Positions 45,329 through 54,258 are shown, counted from the first letter of the stretch. The stretch: DNA of 64,000 bases from Pseudomonas chlororaphis subsp. piscium (GCF_003850345.1 NZ_CP027707.1:4092001-4156000), one strand, 5' to 3'. Notes: generated by a model not told the origin, from the sequence alone. Made by a program: numbers and translations.

Positions 45329-46279
45329 CTAGCTGAACTGTTCGCGGTACTGGGTGGGGGTCAGGCCGAGCTTTTCACCGAACAGGAAGCGCATGTGCCG
45401 CACGCTGCCGAAGCCACTTTTGTAGGCCACGGTCTTGAGCGGCAGGTCGCTGCTCTCCAGCAGGTTCCGTGCACGGTCGATCCTCGCGCTTTGCAGGAAC
45501 TCCATGGGTGTCATGTTCACTTCCCGGGCGAACACCCGGGCGAAATGCCGCGTGCTCATGTTCGCCAGGCTGGCCATGCGCTCGATGCTGAAGGCTTCGT
45601 CCAGGCGTTCGAGCACATGATTCTGCACCCGGGTCACTGGCGTTTCCTGCGGCGCCACCGCGGCCGTCAGCGGGCTGAACTGGGCCTGCCCGCCCTGGCG
45701 TTTCATCACCACCAGCAACACCTTGGCCACGTCCTGGGCGACTTTCTTGCCGTGGTCCCGGGCGACCACCGCCAGTGCCAGGTCGATGCCGGCGGTGACC
45801 CCGCCCGAGGTGATCAGGTTGCGGTCCTCGACGAAGATCTGGTCGGTCTCCACTGTCGCCTTGGGGAAGGCCCGGATCAGGCGTTCGGTGTAGTGCCAGT
45901 GGGTCGTCACCCGGTACCCGTCGAGCAAGCCGGCATGCCCGAGGATGAAGGCCCCGGTGCAGATCGAGCCATAGACGGCCGAGCGGCGCACGGCCCCCGC
46001 CAACCAGTCGAGCAAGGGTGGGTGCCTTTCGTTGTAGGCCCCCGGTCCCCCGGGCACCAGCAGCAGGTCATAGCTATCGTGCGCCTGGTCGATATGCACA
46101 TCGGCCTGGACGCTGACGCCGTTGGAAGCGCGCAACGCGCCGTGCTCGGTACCGATCGTCGAGAGCTGGTAATGGTCCTTCGGCTCCAGGTAACGGTTGG
46201 CGATGGAAAACACCTCCATGGGCCCGGCCATATCGAGCAGGAGAAAGTCTGGAAACAGCACCATTGCCACGGTTTTCAT
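45329..46279 (-). CDS. GlxA-family regulator (DJ-1/PfpI domain plus AraC HTH)
   Basis: The 316-residue protein has an N-terminal DJ-1/PfpI amidase-like domain (MKTVAMVLFPDFLLLDMAGPMEVF, YDLLLVPGGPGAY, nucleophile-elbow Cys in GSICTGAFILG at about residue 110) and a C-terminal AraC domain (FSIERMASLANMSTRHFARVFAREVNMTPMEFL). This is the usual GlxA arrangement, in which the amidase-like domain senses a ligand. It lies divergent from the pirin gene with 223 bases between, so it may control it. Confidence 0.93.
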   Translation of the reverse strand: MKTVAMVLFPDFLLLDMAGPMEVFSIANRYLEPKDHYQLSTIGTEHGALRASNGVSVQADVHIDQAHDSYDLLLVPGGPGAYNERHPPLLDWLAGAVRRSAVYGSICTGAFILGHAGLLDGYRVTTHWHYTERLIRAFPKATVETDQIFVEDRNLITSGGVTAGIDLALAVVARDHGKKVAQDVAKVLLVVMKRQGGQAQFSPLTAAVAPQETPVTRVQNHVLERLDEAFSIERMASLANMSTRHFARVFAREVNMTPMEFLQSARIDRARNLLESSDLPLKTVAYKSGFGSVRHMRFLFGEKLGLTPTQYREQFS

Positions 46280-46502
46280 GGGTTGAGCATCACCGATATC
46301 AAAGGGTTGGAAGCCTAACGCCGACCCTGGAGATTATGCCCGGCCGGCGCGCGCTCATCGGCCAAGAATACGTGATTCAGCGCACAAAATTGTCAACTTG
46401 AAAGGGACAGTCTTTCAGTTTCCATCTACTTATTGCACCACAGGGTAACCATTAGCCTTCTCCTCAACCGGACGAATTCCCGTCCCGACAGGAGATTCCC
46501 TC

Positions 46503-47225
46503 ATGCTGACCCTTCGCAAAGCCTCTGATCGCGGCGCCGCCAACCACGGTTGGTTGAAGTCCTTCCATACCTTTTCCTTCGCCAACTATCGCAACCCGCG
46601 GGAACAGGGTTTTTCCGACCTGCTGGTGATCAACGACGACCGGGTCGCCGCCGGCAAGGGCTTCGGCCAACACCCGCACCGGGACATGGAGATTTTCTCC
46701 TATGTGCTCGAAGGCGCCCTGGAACACAAGGACACCCTGGGCACAGGTTCGGTGATCCGTCCTGGCGACGTGCAACTGATGAGCGCTGGCAGCGGCGTGG
46801 CGCACAGCGAGTACAACCACTCGGCCACCCAGCCGGTGCACTTCCTGCAGATATGGATAGTGCCGGATGTCAGCGGCGCCAAGCCGCGTTACCAGCAGGA
46901 GCATTTCAGCCCGCAGCAAAAACGCGGCCGCCTGCAACTGATCATCTCCCCCGAGGGGACCGGGGGTTCGCTGCAGGTGCGCCAGGATGCGCGGGTCTAT
47001 GCCGGGCTGATCGACGGCCAGGAAAGCGCCAGCCTGAAGCTCGACGCCAACCGCTACGCCTATGTGCATGTGGCCCGCGGATCGGTCGAGCTCAACGGCC
47101 TGCCCTTGCAGGAAGGCGATGGCGTGCGGGTCCGCAAGGAACAGGCGCTGACCTTGAGCAAGGGCGTGGATGCCGAAGTGCTGGTGTTCGATCTGCGTGC
47201 GCAGGAACTGCCAGAAATGCCTTGA
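46503..47225 (+). CDS. Pirin family protein (YhhW-like)
   Basis: The 240-residue bicupin is a pirin. Metal ligands in the N-terminal cupin are His57 and His59 (FGQHPHRDMEIFSYVLEG), His101 and Glu103 (GVAHSEYNHS), the set used by quercetinase-active pirins such as YhhW. The ATG is preceded by CAGGAGATTCCCTC, a good ribosome site. It is monocistronic and ends at a strong terminator. The substrate is not shown. Confidence 0.94.
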   Translation: MLTLRKASDRGAANHGWLKSFHTFSFANYRNPREQGFSDLLVINDDRVAAGKGFGQHPHRDMEIFSYVLEGALEHKDTLGTGSVIRPGDVQLMSAGSGVAHSEYNHSATQPVHFLQIWIVPDVSGAKPRYQQEHFSPQQKRGRLQLIISPEGTGGSLQVRQDARVYAGLIDGQESASLKLDANRYAYVHVARGSVELNGLPLQEGDGVRVRKEQALTLSKGVDAEVLVFDLRAQELPEMP

Positions 47226-47233
47226 CCCTCACC

Positions 47234-47263
47234 TGCCCGGGGCCCCTGCCCCGGGCTTTTTTT
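47234..47263 (+). terminator. Rho-independent terminator after the pirin gene
   Basis: GCCCGGGGC and GCCCCGGGC form a perfect stem with a short CCCT loop, followed by seven T. It lies nine bases after the pirin stop codon. Confidence 0.92.
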
Positions 47264-47349
47264 CGCCCGTGACCAGGCTTCGACAGCCCCGGCGCCGGTC
47301 CAGGCCGGGGCAACGCCTCGCCATTCACCACAAGCCTGTTGAAATCACT

Positions 47350-47392
47350 TTGCAATATCTCTGCGCAAGAATAATGTAGCGATATCTACATT
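47350..47392 (+). promoter_or_regulatory. chr promoter with overlapping inverted-repeat operator
   Basis: A TTGCAA hexamer (47350-47355) and TAATGT (47372-47377), 16 bases apart, form a likely promoter. The inverted repeat AATGTAG (47373-47379) and CTACATT (47386-47392) with a six-base spacer covers the -10 and start site. It lies 18 bases before chrB, so it is well placed to be the ChrB repressor site. Confidence 0.6.
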
Positions 47393-47410
47393 TTTTAGAT
47401 CTGTCACTAC

Positions 47411-48355
47411 ATGAATAATTGGCTAGCGCTGATCCTCGGCTTACCGACCGCGAACGCAACGGCGCGCATGCGCGCCTGGCGGGCCCTGAAAGCCTCCGGG
47501 GCCGCGGTGTTGCGCGACGGTGCCTACCTGTTGCCGGACACCGCGGCCTGCCGCGAAGCGCTGGCCGCGGTTGAGCGGGACATCCTGGCCATCAATGGCA
47601 CCGCCTTTGTCCTGCCCGTGGTGGACCCCAACGGCGAACGCTTTATCGGGTTGTTCGAGCGCAACGAGGACTACAGCAAGCTGCGCAGCGAAATCGAGGA
47701 GTGCCGGGGGCAACTGACGGCGCAGAATGCGCTGGCCAGCACCCGGCAGATTCGCAAGCTGCGCAAAGCCTACGATCAGCTGGCCAGCATCGATTTTTTT
47801 CCCGGCCAGCCGAAGCAGCACACCGACGCCGCCTTGCAAGAGTTGGAGACGGCGGTCAGCAGGGCCTTGTCCACGGATGAGCCACATAGCCGGGACCTGC
47901 CAATCACCCTGCTCAGCCCGGGCGACTATCAGGGTCGGGTCTGGGCGACCCGCAAGCGCCCCTGGGTCGACCGCCTGGCGAGCGCCTGGCTGATTCGCCG
48001 CTTCATCGACCCCAAGGCGCGGATCCTCTGGCTGGACCAGCCCCAGGACTGCCCGGCCGACGCCCTGGGTTTCGACTTCGATGACGCGGCGTTCAGCCAT
48101 GTCGGCAACCGCGTGACCTTCGAAACCCTGCAAGCCAGTTTTGCCCTTCAGCAACCCGGCCTGGATCGTCTCGCGGCCCTGGTGCACTACCTCGATATCG
48201 GCGGCCTCCAGCCCGTGGAGGCTGCCGGTATCGAGCGGGTACTGGCCGGGCTGCGCGAAACCATCAGCCATGACGACCAGTTGCTGGCCGCTGCCAGTGC
48301 CATCTTCGACGGCCTGCTCGCCGAGTTCGTGAAAGAGGAGCAACCCCATGAGTAA
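47411..48355 (+). CDS. chrB: ChrB, chromate-resistance regulator
   Basis: The 314-residue protein has the ChrB N-terminal domain (WLALILGLPTANATARMRAWRALKASGAAVLRDGAYLLP) and the C-terminal ChrB domain (KRPWVDRLASAWLIRRFIDPKARILWL, FDFDDAAFSHVGNRVTFETL). In known systems ChrB is a chromate-responsive repressor of the chr operon. No Shine-Dalgarno is seen before the ATG, only a short leader. It overlaps chrA by 8 bases. Confidence 0.92.
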   Translation: MNNWLALILGLPTANATARMRAWRALKASGAAVLRDGAYLLPDTAACREALAAVERDILAINGTAFVLPVVDPNGERFIGLFERNEDYSKLRSEIEECRGQLTAQNALASTRQIRKLRKAYDQLASIDFFPGQPKQHTDAALQELETAVSRALSTDEPHSRDLPITLLSPGDYQGRVWATRKRPWVDRLASAWLIRRFIDPKARILWLDQPQDCPADALGFDFDDAAFSHVGNRVTFETLQASFALQQPGLDRLAALVHYLDIGGLQPVEAAGIERVLAGLRETISHDDQLLAAASAIFDGLLAEFVKEEQPHE

Positions 48356-49706
48356 GGTTTCCGAGTCGGCGCTTGAAACGGATCCGCCGAGGCCCGAGCC
48401 GATCGGTTTGCGCGAGGCCTTCTGGTTCTGGCTCAAGCTCGGCTTCATCAGCTTTGGCGGGCCCGCGGGGCAGATTTCGATCATGCACCAGGAACTGGTG
48501 GAACGCCGGCGCTGGATTTCCGAGCGGCGCTTCCTGCACGCCCTCAACTACTGCATGTTGCTGCCCGGGCCCGAGGCCCAGCAACTGGCGACCTACATCG
48601 GCTGGCTGATGCATCGGACCTGGGGCGGCGTGATTGCCGGCGCGCTGTTCGTATTGCCTTCGCTGTTCATCCTGATCGCCTTGTCCTGGCTGTACATCGC
48701 CTTCGGTGAAGTACCGGTGGTGGCCGGGCTGTTCTATGGCATCAAGCCCGCGGTGACGGCAATAGTCGTGCAGGCGGCGCACCGGATCGGCTCGCGGGCC
48801 CTGAAGAACCCTTGGCTGTGGGCGATAGCCGCGGCGTCATTCACCGCGATCTTCGCCTTCAATGTGCCGTTTCCGCTGATCGTGCTGGGGGCCGCCTTGA
48901 TCGGTTACCTCGGCGGTCGCCTGGTGCCCGAGAAGTTCAAGGTCGGCGGGCATGGCGCGGCTAAAAAGTCCTTCGGCCCGGCCTTGATCGATGACGACAC
49001 CCCCTCCCCCGAACATGCCCGTTTCAGTTGGCTGAAACTCGCGCTGCTGGCAATCGTCGGCGCCCTGTTGTGGACCTTGCCGATGGCGGCGCTGACCGCG
49101 CTGTTCGGCTGGCAAGGCACCTTGACCCAGATGGGCTGGTTCTTCACCAAGGCCGCCTTGCTGACCTTCGGCGGTGCCTATGCCGTGCTGCCGTATGTCT
49201 ATCAGGGCGCGGTGGGTCACTACGGCTGGCTGACCCCGACGCAGATGATCGACGGCCTGGCCCTGGGGGAAACCACCCCCGGGCCGCTGATCATGGTGGT
49301 GGCCTTCGTCGGCTTCGTCGGGGCTTATGTCTCGCAAGTGTTTGGCGCCAACCAGGTGTTCCTGGCCGGGGCGGTCGCGGCGGCGCTGGTCACCTGGTTC
49401 ACCTTCCTGCCTTCGTTCCTGTTCATCCTCGCCGGCGGCCCGCTGGTGGAATCGACCCACAACGAGCTCAAGTTCACCGCGCCGCTCACCGGGATCACCG
49501 CCGCGGTGGTCGGGGTGATCCTCAACCTGGCGTGTTTCTTCGGTTACCACGTGCTGTGGCCGAACGGCTTCAGCGGCGCCCTCGACTGGCCTTCGGCGCT
49601 GATCGCGATTGCCGCGGCGGTTGCCCTGTTCCGCTTCAAGCGCGGCGTGATCCAGGTGCTGATGGCCTGTGCGCTGGCGGGCCTGGCCGTGCACCTGCTG
49701 CGTTAG
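48348..49706 (+). CDS. chrA: ChrA chromate efflux transporter
   Basis: The 452-residue membrane protein is a long-chain, two-domain ChrA. Each half has the CHR signature: FWFWLKLGFISFGGPAGQISIMHQELVERRRW with FLHALNYCMLLPGPEAQQLATYIGW, and WFFTKAALLTFGGAYAVLPYVYQ with LGETTPGPLIMVVAFVGF. It exports chromate across the inner membrane. An insert between the halves (about 190-225) is charged and cytoplasmic. It overlaps chrB by 8 bases and is followed by a small ChrB-like gene. Confidence 0.95.
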   Translation: MSKVSESALETDPPRPEPIGLREAFWFWLKLGFISFGGPAGQISIMHQELVERRRWISERRFLHALNYCMLLPGPEAQQLATYIGWLMHRTWGGVIAGALFVLPSLFILIALSWLYIAFGEVPVVAGLFYGIKPAVTAIVVQAAHRIGSRALKNPWLWAIAAASFTAIFAFNVPFPLIVLGAALIGYLGGRLVPEKFKVGGHGAAKKSFGPALIDDDTPSPEHARFSWLKLALLAIVGALLWTLPMAALTALFGWQGTLTQMGWFFTKAALLTFGGAYAVLPYVYQGAVGHYGWLTPTQMIDGLALGETTPGPLIMVVAFVGFVGAYVSQVFGANQVFLAGAVAAALVTWFTFLPSFLFILAGGPLVESTHNELKFTAPLTGITAAVVGVILNLACFFGYHVLWPNGFSGALDWPSALIAIAAAVALFRFKRGVIQVLMACALAGLAVHLLR

Positions 49707-49789
49707 AGCGGGTGAACTGATTGACGATCTCTGGCGGGCGCCGGGCCTGCCAGCTCACCCAGCCTACCGAGTTAGGCAGGAGGTGTTCC

Positions 49790-50242
49790 ATGAGGTGGAT
49801 TACCCGCGACCGACCCAAGATCGACCGCATCGCCTGTCCCTGGTTGATCACCCGCTTCATCGATCCTCAGGCGGAGTTTTTATACGTGCCCAGCACCGAT
49901 GTGCTGCGGATCGCCGCGGAGAAAGACGCGGCGCCCTACGACATACCCGGTGTTGAACTGAGCCACGAGGGTGAGCTGTGCAGCTTCGATGCCTTCCTGA
50001 AGAAGTACCGACTCAGCGAGCCGGCCTTGCAGCATCTGGCCAGGATCGTGCGCGGGGCCGATACCTCGCGCCTGGACCTGACCCCGCAATCGGCGGGGTT
50101 GTACGCGATTTCACTGGGCCTGTCGCAGCGCTATGGCGATGACCATGAAATGCTCGCCCACGGCCTGATCCTGTACGACGCGCTCTACGCCTGGTGCAAG
50201 GATTGCCAGGGCGAATCCCATAACTGGCCTCCACGGATATGA
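49790..50242 (+). CDS. Stand-alone ChrB C-terminal domain protein
   Basis: The 150-residue protein starts MRWITRDRPKIDRIACPWLITRFIDPQAEFLYVP, which is the ChrB C-terminal domain without the DNA-binding half. It lies 83 bases after chrA with a good AGGAGG site, in the same direction. As it cannot bind DNA in the usual way, it is more likely an enzyme or sensor; the presumed reaction is not known. The paralogous domain is residues about 165-305 of ChrB. Confidence 0.85.
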   Translation: MRWITRDRPKIDRIACPWLITRFIDPQAEFLYVPSTDVLRIAAEKDAAPYDIPGVELSHEGELCSFDAFLKKYRLSEPALQHLARIVRGADTSRLDLTPQSAGLYAISLGLSQRYGDDHEMLAHGLILYDALYAWCKDCQGESHNWPPRI

Positions 50243-50260
50243 AGAGGCCAGCTCGTCACG

Positions 50261-50290
50261 AAGCCCAGCCTGGTGCCGGGCTTTGGCTTT
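50261..50290 (+). terminator. Possible weak terminator after the chr operon
   Basis: AAGCCC (50261-50266) and GGGCTT (50278-50283) form a short stem, followed by TGGCTTTTAG. The U-tract is short, and the site abuts the 3' end of the opposing YHYH gene, so it is a weak candidate. Confidence 0.35.
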
Positions 50291-50421
50291 TAGTGGCAGT
50301 GGTAATCGTTGCTCTTGTGGTTGCGATGACAACCTTTGGCATCAGTGCCACCGCTATGGGCGAAGGCGGCGACGGAAGTTGTCGAGAGTACAGCGGCTAT
50401 CAGAATGGCAGACAGTTTCAT
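50290..50421 (-). CDS. Small exported YHYH-type protein
   Basis: The 43-residue frame starts MKLSAILIAAVL at 50421 with GGAG nine bases upstream. It has a signal peptide ending AAFA, and the mature part is HSGGTDAKGCHRNHKSNDYHCH, the YHYH-domain pattern of His/Cys residues found in small periplasmic or surface proteins. Metal binding is likely, and the neighbouring metal-resistance genes support this. A start at 50442 is possible. Confidence 0.75.
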   Translation of the reverse strand: MKLSAILIAAVLSTTSVAAFAHSGGTDAKGCHRNHKSNDYHCH

Positions 50422-50588
50422 CAGGGCTTGCTCCATGCTCATGTTGTTATAGGCGTGAGATCTCTCACGCCCGACAAAATATGGCCAATCGCCTTCACTG
50501 AACAAGCAACTTTCTCACCCATTTCCCAACATTCGACGAAAGGCTGCGCGCCTTTTGGTTGAGCTGCCACTGCCTCTGGTTTAGGATA

Positions 50589-50621
50589 CGCCTCATATCC
50601 CCCCAGGGGGGATATGAGGCG
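50589..50621. promoter_or_regulatory. Perfect palindrome with C6/G6 core, operator for the NreB-like exporter
   Basis: CGCCTCATATCCCCCC at 50589-50604 is the exact complement of GGGGGGATATGAGGCG at 50606-50621, around a single A. C/G-tract palindromes of this form are typical binding sites of CsoR/RcnR-type metal repressors. It lies 89 bases before the exporter gene. Confidence 0.75.
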
Positions 50622-50709
50622 GACTGAATACAAGGAACTCACCGTTCTCTGCATTCGAGAAACGCTTGATAGCGCAGATGATTGAACGCCTCGCCCTGTG
50701 AGATTTCCC

Positions 50710-52020
50710 ATGCTGAAAATCCTGGCCAACCAAACCTACCGTCACCTGTTCCTGGCCCAGGTAATTGCGTTGGTAGGTACCGGCCTTGCAACCGTAGCTT
50801 TGGGCTTGCTGGCCTTCGACCTTGCGGGCGCCCAAGCAGGTGCGGTCCTGGGTACGGCGTTGGCGATCAAAATGACTGCCTACATCGGCGTTGCACCGAT
50901 TGCAGCTGCTTTTGCAGAACGCCTCCCTCGGCGCGCGATGCTGGTTTCGCTGGATCTGGTGCGAGCGCTGGTCGCCCTTGCTTTGCCGTTCGTGACAGAG
51001 GTCTGGCAAATCTACGCATTGATTTTCGTCCTGCAGTCGGCCTCGGCTGCGTTCACCCCAACGTTCCAGGCGACCATTCCGGACATCCTGCCGGATGAGG
51101 ACGATTACACCCAGGCTTTGTCTCTATCGCGCCTGGCCTACGATCTTGAGAGCGTCGCCAGTCCGATGCTCGCCGCCGCGTTGCTGACCGTGGTCAGCTT
51201 CCACAGTCTGTTCGCCGGCACTGTCATTGGTTTTCTCGCTTCGGCGGCCCTGGTCTCGACAGTGTTGCTGCCGAAGGCAAAGCTGACGCCACGCCGCAGT
51301 GTTTACGAGCGAACCACCCGCGGCTTGCGCATTTTCCTGGCGACGCCTCGCTTGCGCGGGCTGTTGGCGCTGAACCTGACGGTAGCGGCGGCCAGTGCCA
51401 TGGTCATCGTCAATACGGTGGTGCTGGTCCAATCGCGCTTCGCTTTGCCTCAGCGCTCCACTGCACTGGCACTGGCTGCGTTCGGCGGTGGCTCCATGAT
51501 TGCTGCGCTGGTGTTGCCTCGTTTGTTGAAAGACATCAAGGATCGGACAGCCATGCTGTTTGGCGGAGGAATATTGGTCGCGGGACTGGCCATTGGCATC
51601 AACCTGACCACCTACAATTTCCTGCTACCGCTATGGATGGTGCTTGGCGTGGGCTATTCCCTGGCGCAGACCCCAAGCGGCAGGCTACTACGTCGCTCGG
51701 CGCACGCCGAAGACCGCCCGGCGCTGTTTGCCGCCCAGTTTGCTCTATCCCATGCCTGCTGGCTGATGACCTACCCATTGGCTGGGTGGCTGGGTGCCGA
51801 TATCAGCCTCACCGCGTCGTTTGTCGGGCTCGCTGTGGTGGCCGGTAGCGCATGGGCGATCAGCATCCTGATCTGGCGTCCTGTACATGATCAGGAGTCG
51901 ATCAGACACACCCATGAGAATCTTCCAGTCGGTCACGCTCACCTCGACGGCCAGAATGGTCTGGATCACGAGCATCCGTACGTGATCGACGACCAGCACC
52001 GCCGGTGGCCCAATAGCTGA
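50710..52020 (+). CDS. MFS metal exporter with His-rich tail (NreB-like)
   Basis: The 436-residue protein has twelve predicted membrane segments, with MFS motifs LIAxALxFGD-like (QVIALVGTGLATVALGLLAFDLAG) and AERLPRRAML. Its C-terminus is His-rich (HDQESIRHTHENLPVGHAHLDGQNGLDHEHP), as in nickel exporters of the NreB/NrsD type. The GTG upstream at 50698 gives only four extra residues; MLKILANQTYRHLF is the likely start. Pairing with a CsoR/RcnR-like repressor supports metal export, with nickel or cobalt the best guess. Confidence 0.82.
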   Translation: MLKILANQTYRHLFLAQVIALVGTGLATVALGLLAFDLAGAQAGAVLGTALAIKMTAYIGVAPIAAAFAERLPRRAMLVSLDLVRALVALALPFVTEVWQIYALIFVLQSASAAFTPTFQATIPDILPDEDDYTQALSLSRLAYDLESVASPMLAAALLTVVSFHSLFAGTVIGFLASAALVSTVLLPKAKLTPRRSVYERTTRGLRIFLATPRLRGLLALNLTVAAASAMVIVNTVVLVQSRFALPQRSTALALAAFGGGSMIAALVLPRLLKDIKDRTAMLFGGGILVAGLAIGINLTTYNFLLPLWMVLGVGYSLAQTPSGRLLRRSAHAEDRPALFAAQFALSHACWLMTYPLAGWLGADISLTASFVGLAVVAGSAWAISILIWRPVHDQESIRHTHENLPVGHAHLDGQNGLDHEHPYVIDDQHRRWPNS

Positions 52021-52089
52021 GCTTGAGTTTCGAAGCGTTGACCGGATGGTCGGGGCTGAGACCACCCTGTTGCAGCCGTTCAGGCAGGC

Positions 52090-52398
52090 CTAGAGGTACT
52101 TGGTTATTTGCTTGAAGGCTTCCAGCGGTGCGCGCTCGCCATTGCTCAATGATGAATTGCTCAATGACGAAACGGTGTCCTCCAGGCAGTGATCGATGTG
52201 ATCCTGGATCAACGTGCGCTTGGCCTGGCACACCGCTTTTTCCACCGCATGCAACTGCTGGGCGATTTCCACGCACTCACGACCTTCCTCGATCATGCCG
52301 ATGATGCTGCGCAGATGGCCGTCCGCCCGCTTGAGACGCTTGATGATCGCTTCATGGCTTTGGTGGGTATGGGGATGGTTGTGTTCGTGCTCACTCAT
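52090..52398 (-). CDS. CsoR/RcnR-family metal-responsive repressor (NreA-like)
   Basis: The 102-residue protein is a small helical tetrameric repressor of the CsoR/RcnR/FrmR family: MSEHEHNHPHTHQSHEAIIKRLKRADGHLRSIIGMIEEGREC, then HAVEKAVCQAKRTLIQDHIDHC. The N-terminal His-rich tail and the Cys40/His65-like residues fit Ni/Co binding. It converges with the exporter, and a perfect palindrome lies 38 bases upstream. A start seven codons earlier is less likely. Confidence 0.88.
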   Translation of the reverse strand: MSEHEHNHPHTHQSHEAIIKRLKRADGHLRSIIGMIEEGRECVEIAQQLHAVEKAVCQAKRTLIQDHIDHCLEDTVSSLSNSSLSNGERAPLEAFKQITKYL

Positions 52399-52435
52399 GA
52401 CTGCAGCCTCGGGCCTCAATGAATCACGCCGGCAT

Positions 52436-52457
52436 CCTATCCCCCATGGGGGATAGG
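52436..52457. promoter_or_regulatory. Palindrome with C5/G5 core, operator for the repressor gene
   Basis: CCTATCCCCCA (52436-52446) and TGGGGGATAGG (52447-52457) form a perfect 22-bp palindrome. Its core ATCCCCC..GGGGGAT is shared with the exporter operator at 50589-50621. It probably serves autoregulation of the repressor gene that starts at 52398. Confidence 0.75.
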
Positions 52458-52591
52458 GTCAAACCCAGCGCAGCCCTGAATAACGAGCCGAAACACGCTC
52501 ACCATGCTCAGCAGGACACTGCCAATGGCGGGGTATCGCGCCGGCCCTCGGCATGTCCATGGCGACATGGGCACTCGCACGAGCGATGCCA

Positions 52592-52619
52592 TAAAAAGAG
52601 GCCGCGAAATGCGGCCTCT
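52592..52619 (-). terminator. Rho-independent terminator of the exporter gene at 52651
   Basis: AGAGGCCGC (52597-52605) and GCGGCCTCT (52611-52619) form a nine-base perfect stem with a five-base loop. On the minus strand a T5 tract follows (AAAAA on the plus strand at 52592-52596). It sits just beyond the stop of the leftward exporter gene. Confidence 0.9.
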
Positions 52620-52650
52620 GCTTCAAACACTACTGACGACAAGCAGCCCC

Positions 52651-54258
52651 TCAGCCCTGCCCCTTGAGGAAATGGCGGATCCGGATCTTCACCCCGTCGC
52701 TCTGGAAGCGGCGGGCGGCCGCCTCGATCTTCAGTTCGGCGCGGGTTACCCGCTCATGGTGACGCAGGTGACCGACCCAGGACTCGTCGAAGAACACTTC
52801 ACACCACAGGCGCGGGTTTTCGCTGTCCTGCAGCAGGCACCAGGAAAACGAGCCGTTGCGCTGGCGCATGCGCCGCACCGGGTTCATCGCCTGCTGAAAG
52901 GCCTGGGCGTGTTCGGGGGCGATGTCGTATTCCAGGCGGATCATCACCGGGCCGCGCTCCAGGTCCTGGTCGTCACTGAGCAGCGGTTGCGGCCAGTGCA
53001 GCGACGGCGCCAGGTCTTCGGCGCTGCGCTGGGGCAAGCCGACCCGCCAGGTCAGCCCGACCCCGGCCAGCAAAACTGCTGCCGCCGCGCTCAGGGCAAG
53101 GCTCATGGACAACAGGCTGGCCACCCAGCCCCAGAGCAACCCGCCCAGGGCCATGCTGCCGAAGAACATCAGGATATACACCGCCAGCGCTCGCGCCCGC
53201 ACCCAGGCCGGCACCGAGGTCTGGGCCGCCACCTGGAAACTCGAGAGTACGGCGATCCAGGCGCCGCCGCTGATCAGCATCACCGGGATCAATAGATAGA
53301 AGTCACGCAGCCAGGCCAGGGCGAACAGCACCAGGGCGTAGGCCACGCTGGCCAGCGCCACCAGGCGATCCACCGCCAGGTGCTGGCGCAGCTGCGGCAA
53401 CAGCATCGCCCCCAGCACCGCGCCAAGGCCGACGCTGCCGAGCAACACGCCGAACTGGGTGGCGCTGCCCTGCAGCTCGCCGCGCACGATCAACGGCAGC
53501 AAGGACATGCCGGCGCTGGCACCGAAGAAAAACCCCAGGGTGCGAATCAGTACCCGTTGCAGCGGCTGGGAACTGCGGGCGTAGCGCCAGCCCACGCGGA
53601 TCGCACTGAACAGCCGCTCCGCCGGCAACACCGCGACCTTTGGCTCGCGCCGCCAGCAGGCGAGCACGGCGATCACCGCAAAGAACGACAGCGCATTCAC
53701 CGCGAAGGTCGCCCAGGGCCCGGCCAGGCTCACCAGGACCCCGGCGATGGCCGGGCCCACGGCGCGCGCCACGTTGGTCCCGACGCTGCTCAAGGCGATG
53801 GCCGCGGGCAATTCGCCGGCGGGCACCAGTTCCGGGGTCAGGGCCGACCAGGCCGGCATCATCAGGGCCGTGCCGATGCCCATGGCCAGGGTCAACAGCA
53901 GCAACAAGGGCACCGTCATCAGGCCGCTGAGGGTCAGGAACGCCAACAGCATGGCGACGCTGGCCATCCAGCCCTGCACCAGCAACAGGTAACGGCGCTT
54001 GTCGACGATATCGGCCAGCGCCCCCGCCGGCAGCGCGAGGAAAAACATCGGCGCCGCGGCGGCCACCTGCACCAGCGCCACCGTCATCGGGCTGGCCGAC
54101 AGCGAGGTCATCAGCCAGCCGGCGCCCACCTCGTGCATCCAGGTGCCGATGTTCGAGGCGATGCTGGCCAGCCACAGCCCGCGAAACAGGCCATGCTTGA
54201 GCGGGCTCCAGGGCGAAAGGGAGGCCGCGCTACGGGAGGAATCGAGGGTCTGTTTCAT
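52651..54258 (-). CDS. MFS exporter with C-terminal soluble domain (MFS_3/EntS-like)
   Basis: The 535-residue protein has twelve membrane segments of the MFS_3 type (MHEVGAGWLMTSLSASPMTVALVQVAAAAPMFFLALPAGALADIVDKRRYLL). A soluble C-terminal domain of about 110 residues (IRLEYDIAPEHAQAFQQAMNPVRRMRQRNG... WCEVFFDESWVGHLRHHERVT) resembles a ferredoxin-like ABM fold. The start at 54258 (MKQTLDSSRSAASL) is preferred over a longer frame to 54414. The substrate is unknown. The downstream neighbour in transcription is a terminator, and a YcaC-like hydrolase gene lies upstream in the same direction. Confidence 0.87.
   Translation of the reverse strand: MKQTLDSSRSAASLSPWSPLKHGLFRGLWLASIASNIGTWMHEVGAGWLMTSLSASPMTVALVQVAAAAPMFFLALPAGALADIVDKRRYLLLVQGWMASVAMLLAFLTLSGLMTVPLLLLLTLAMGIGTALMMPAWSALTPELVPAGELPAAIALSSVGTNVARAVGPAIAGVLVSLAGPWATFAVNALSFFAVIAVLACWRREPKVAVLPAERLFSAIRVGWRYARSSQPLQRVLIRTLGFFFGASAGMSLLPLIVRGELQGSATQFGVLLGSVGLGAVLGAMLLPQLRQHLAVDRLVALASVAYALVLFALAWLRDFYLLIPVMLISGGAWIAVLSSFQVAAQTSVPAWVRARALAVYILMFFGSMALGGLLWGWVASLLSMSLALSAAAAVLLAGVGLTWRVGLPQRSAEDLAPSLHWPQPLLSDDQDLERGPVMIRLEYDIAPEHAQAFQQAMNPVRRMRQRNGSFSWCLLQDSENPRLWCEVFFDESWVGHLRHHERVTRAELKIEAAARRFQSDGVKIRIRHFLKGQG

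Noticed and set aside
46399..46417. TGAAAG/CTTTCA inverted repeat in front of the pirin gene
   Set aside because: The arms are only six bases and no promoter could be placed around it; it may be chance.
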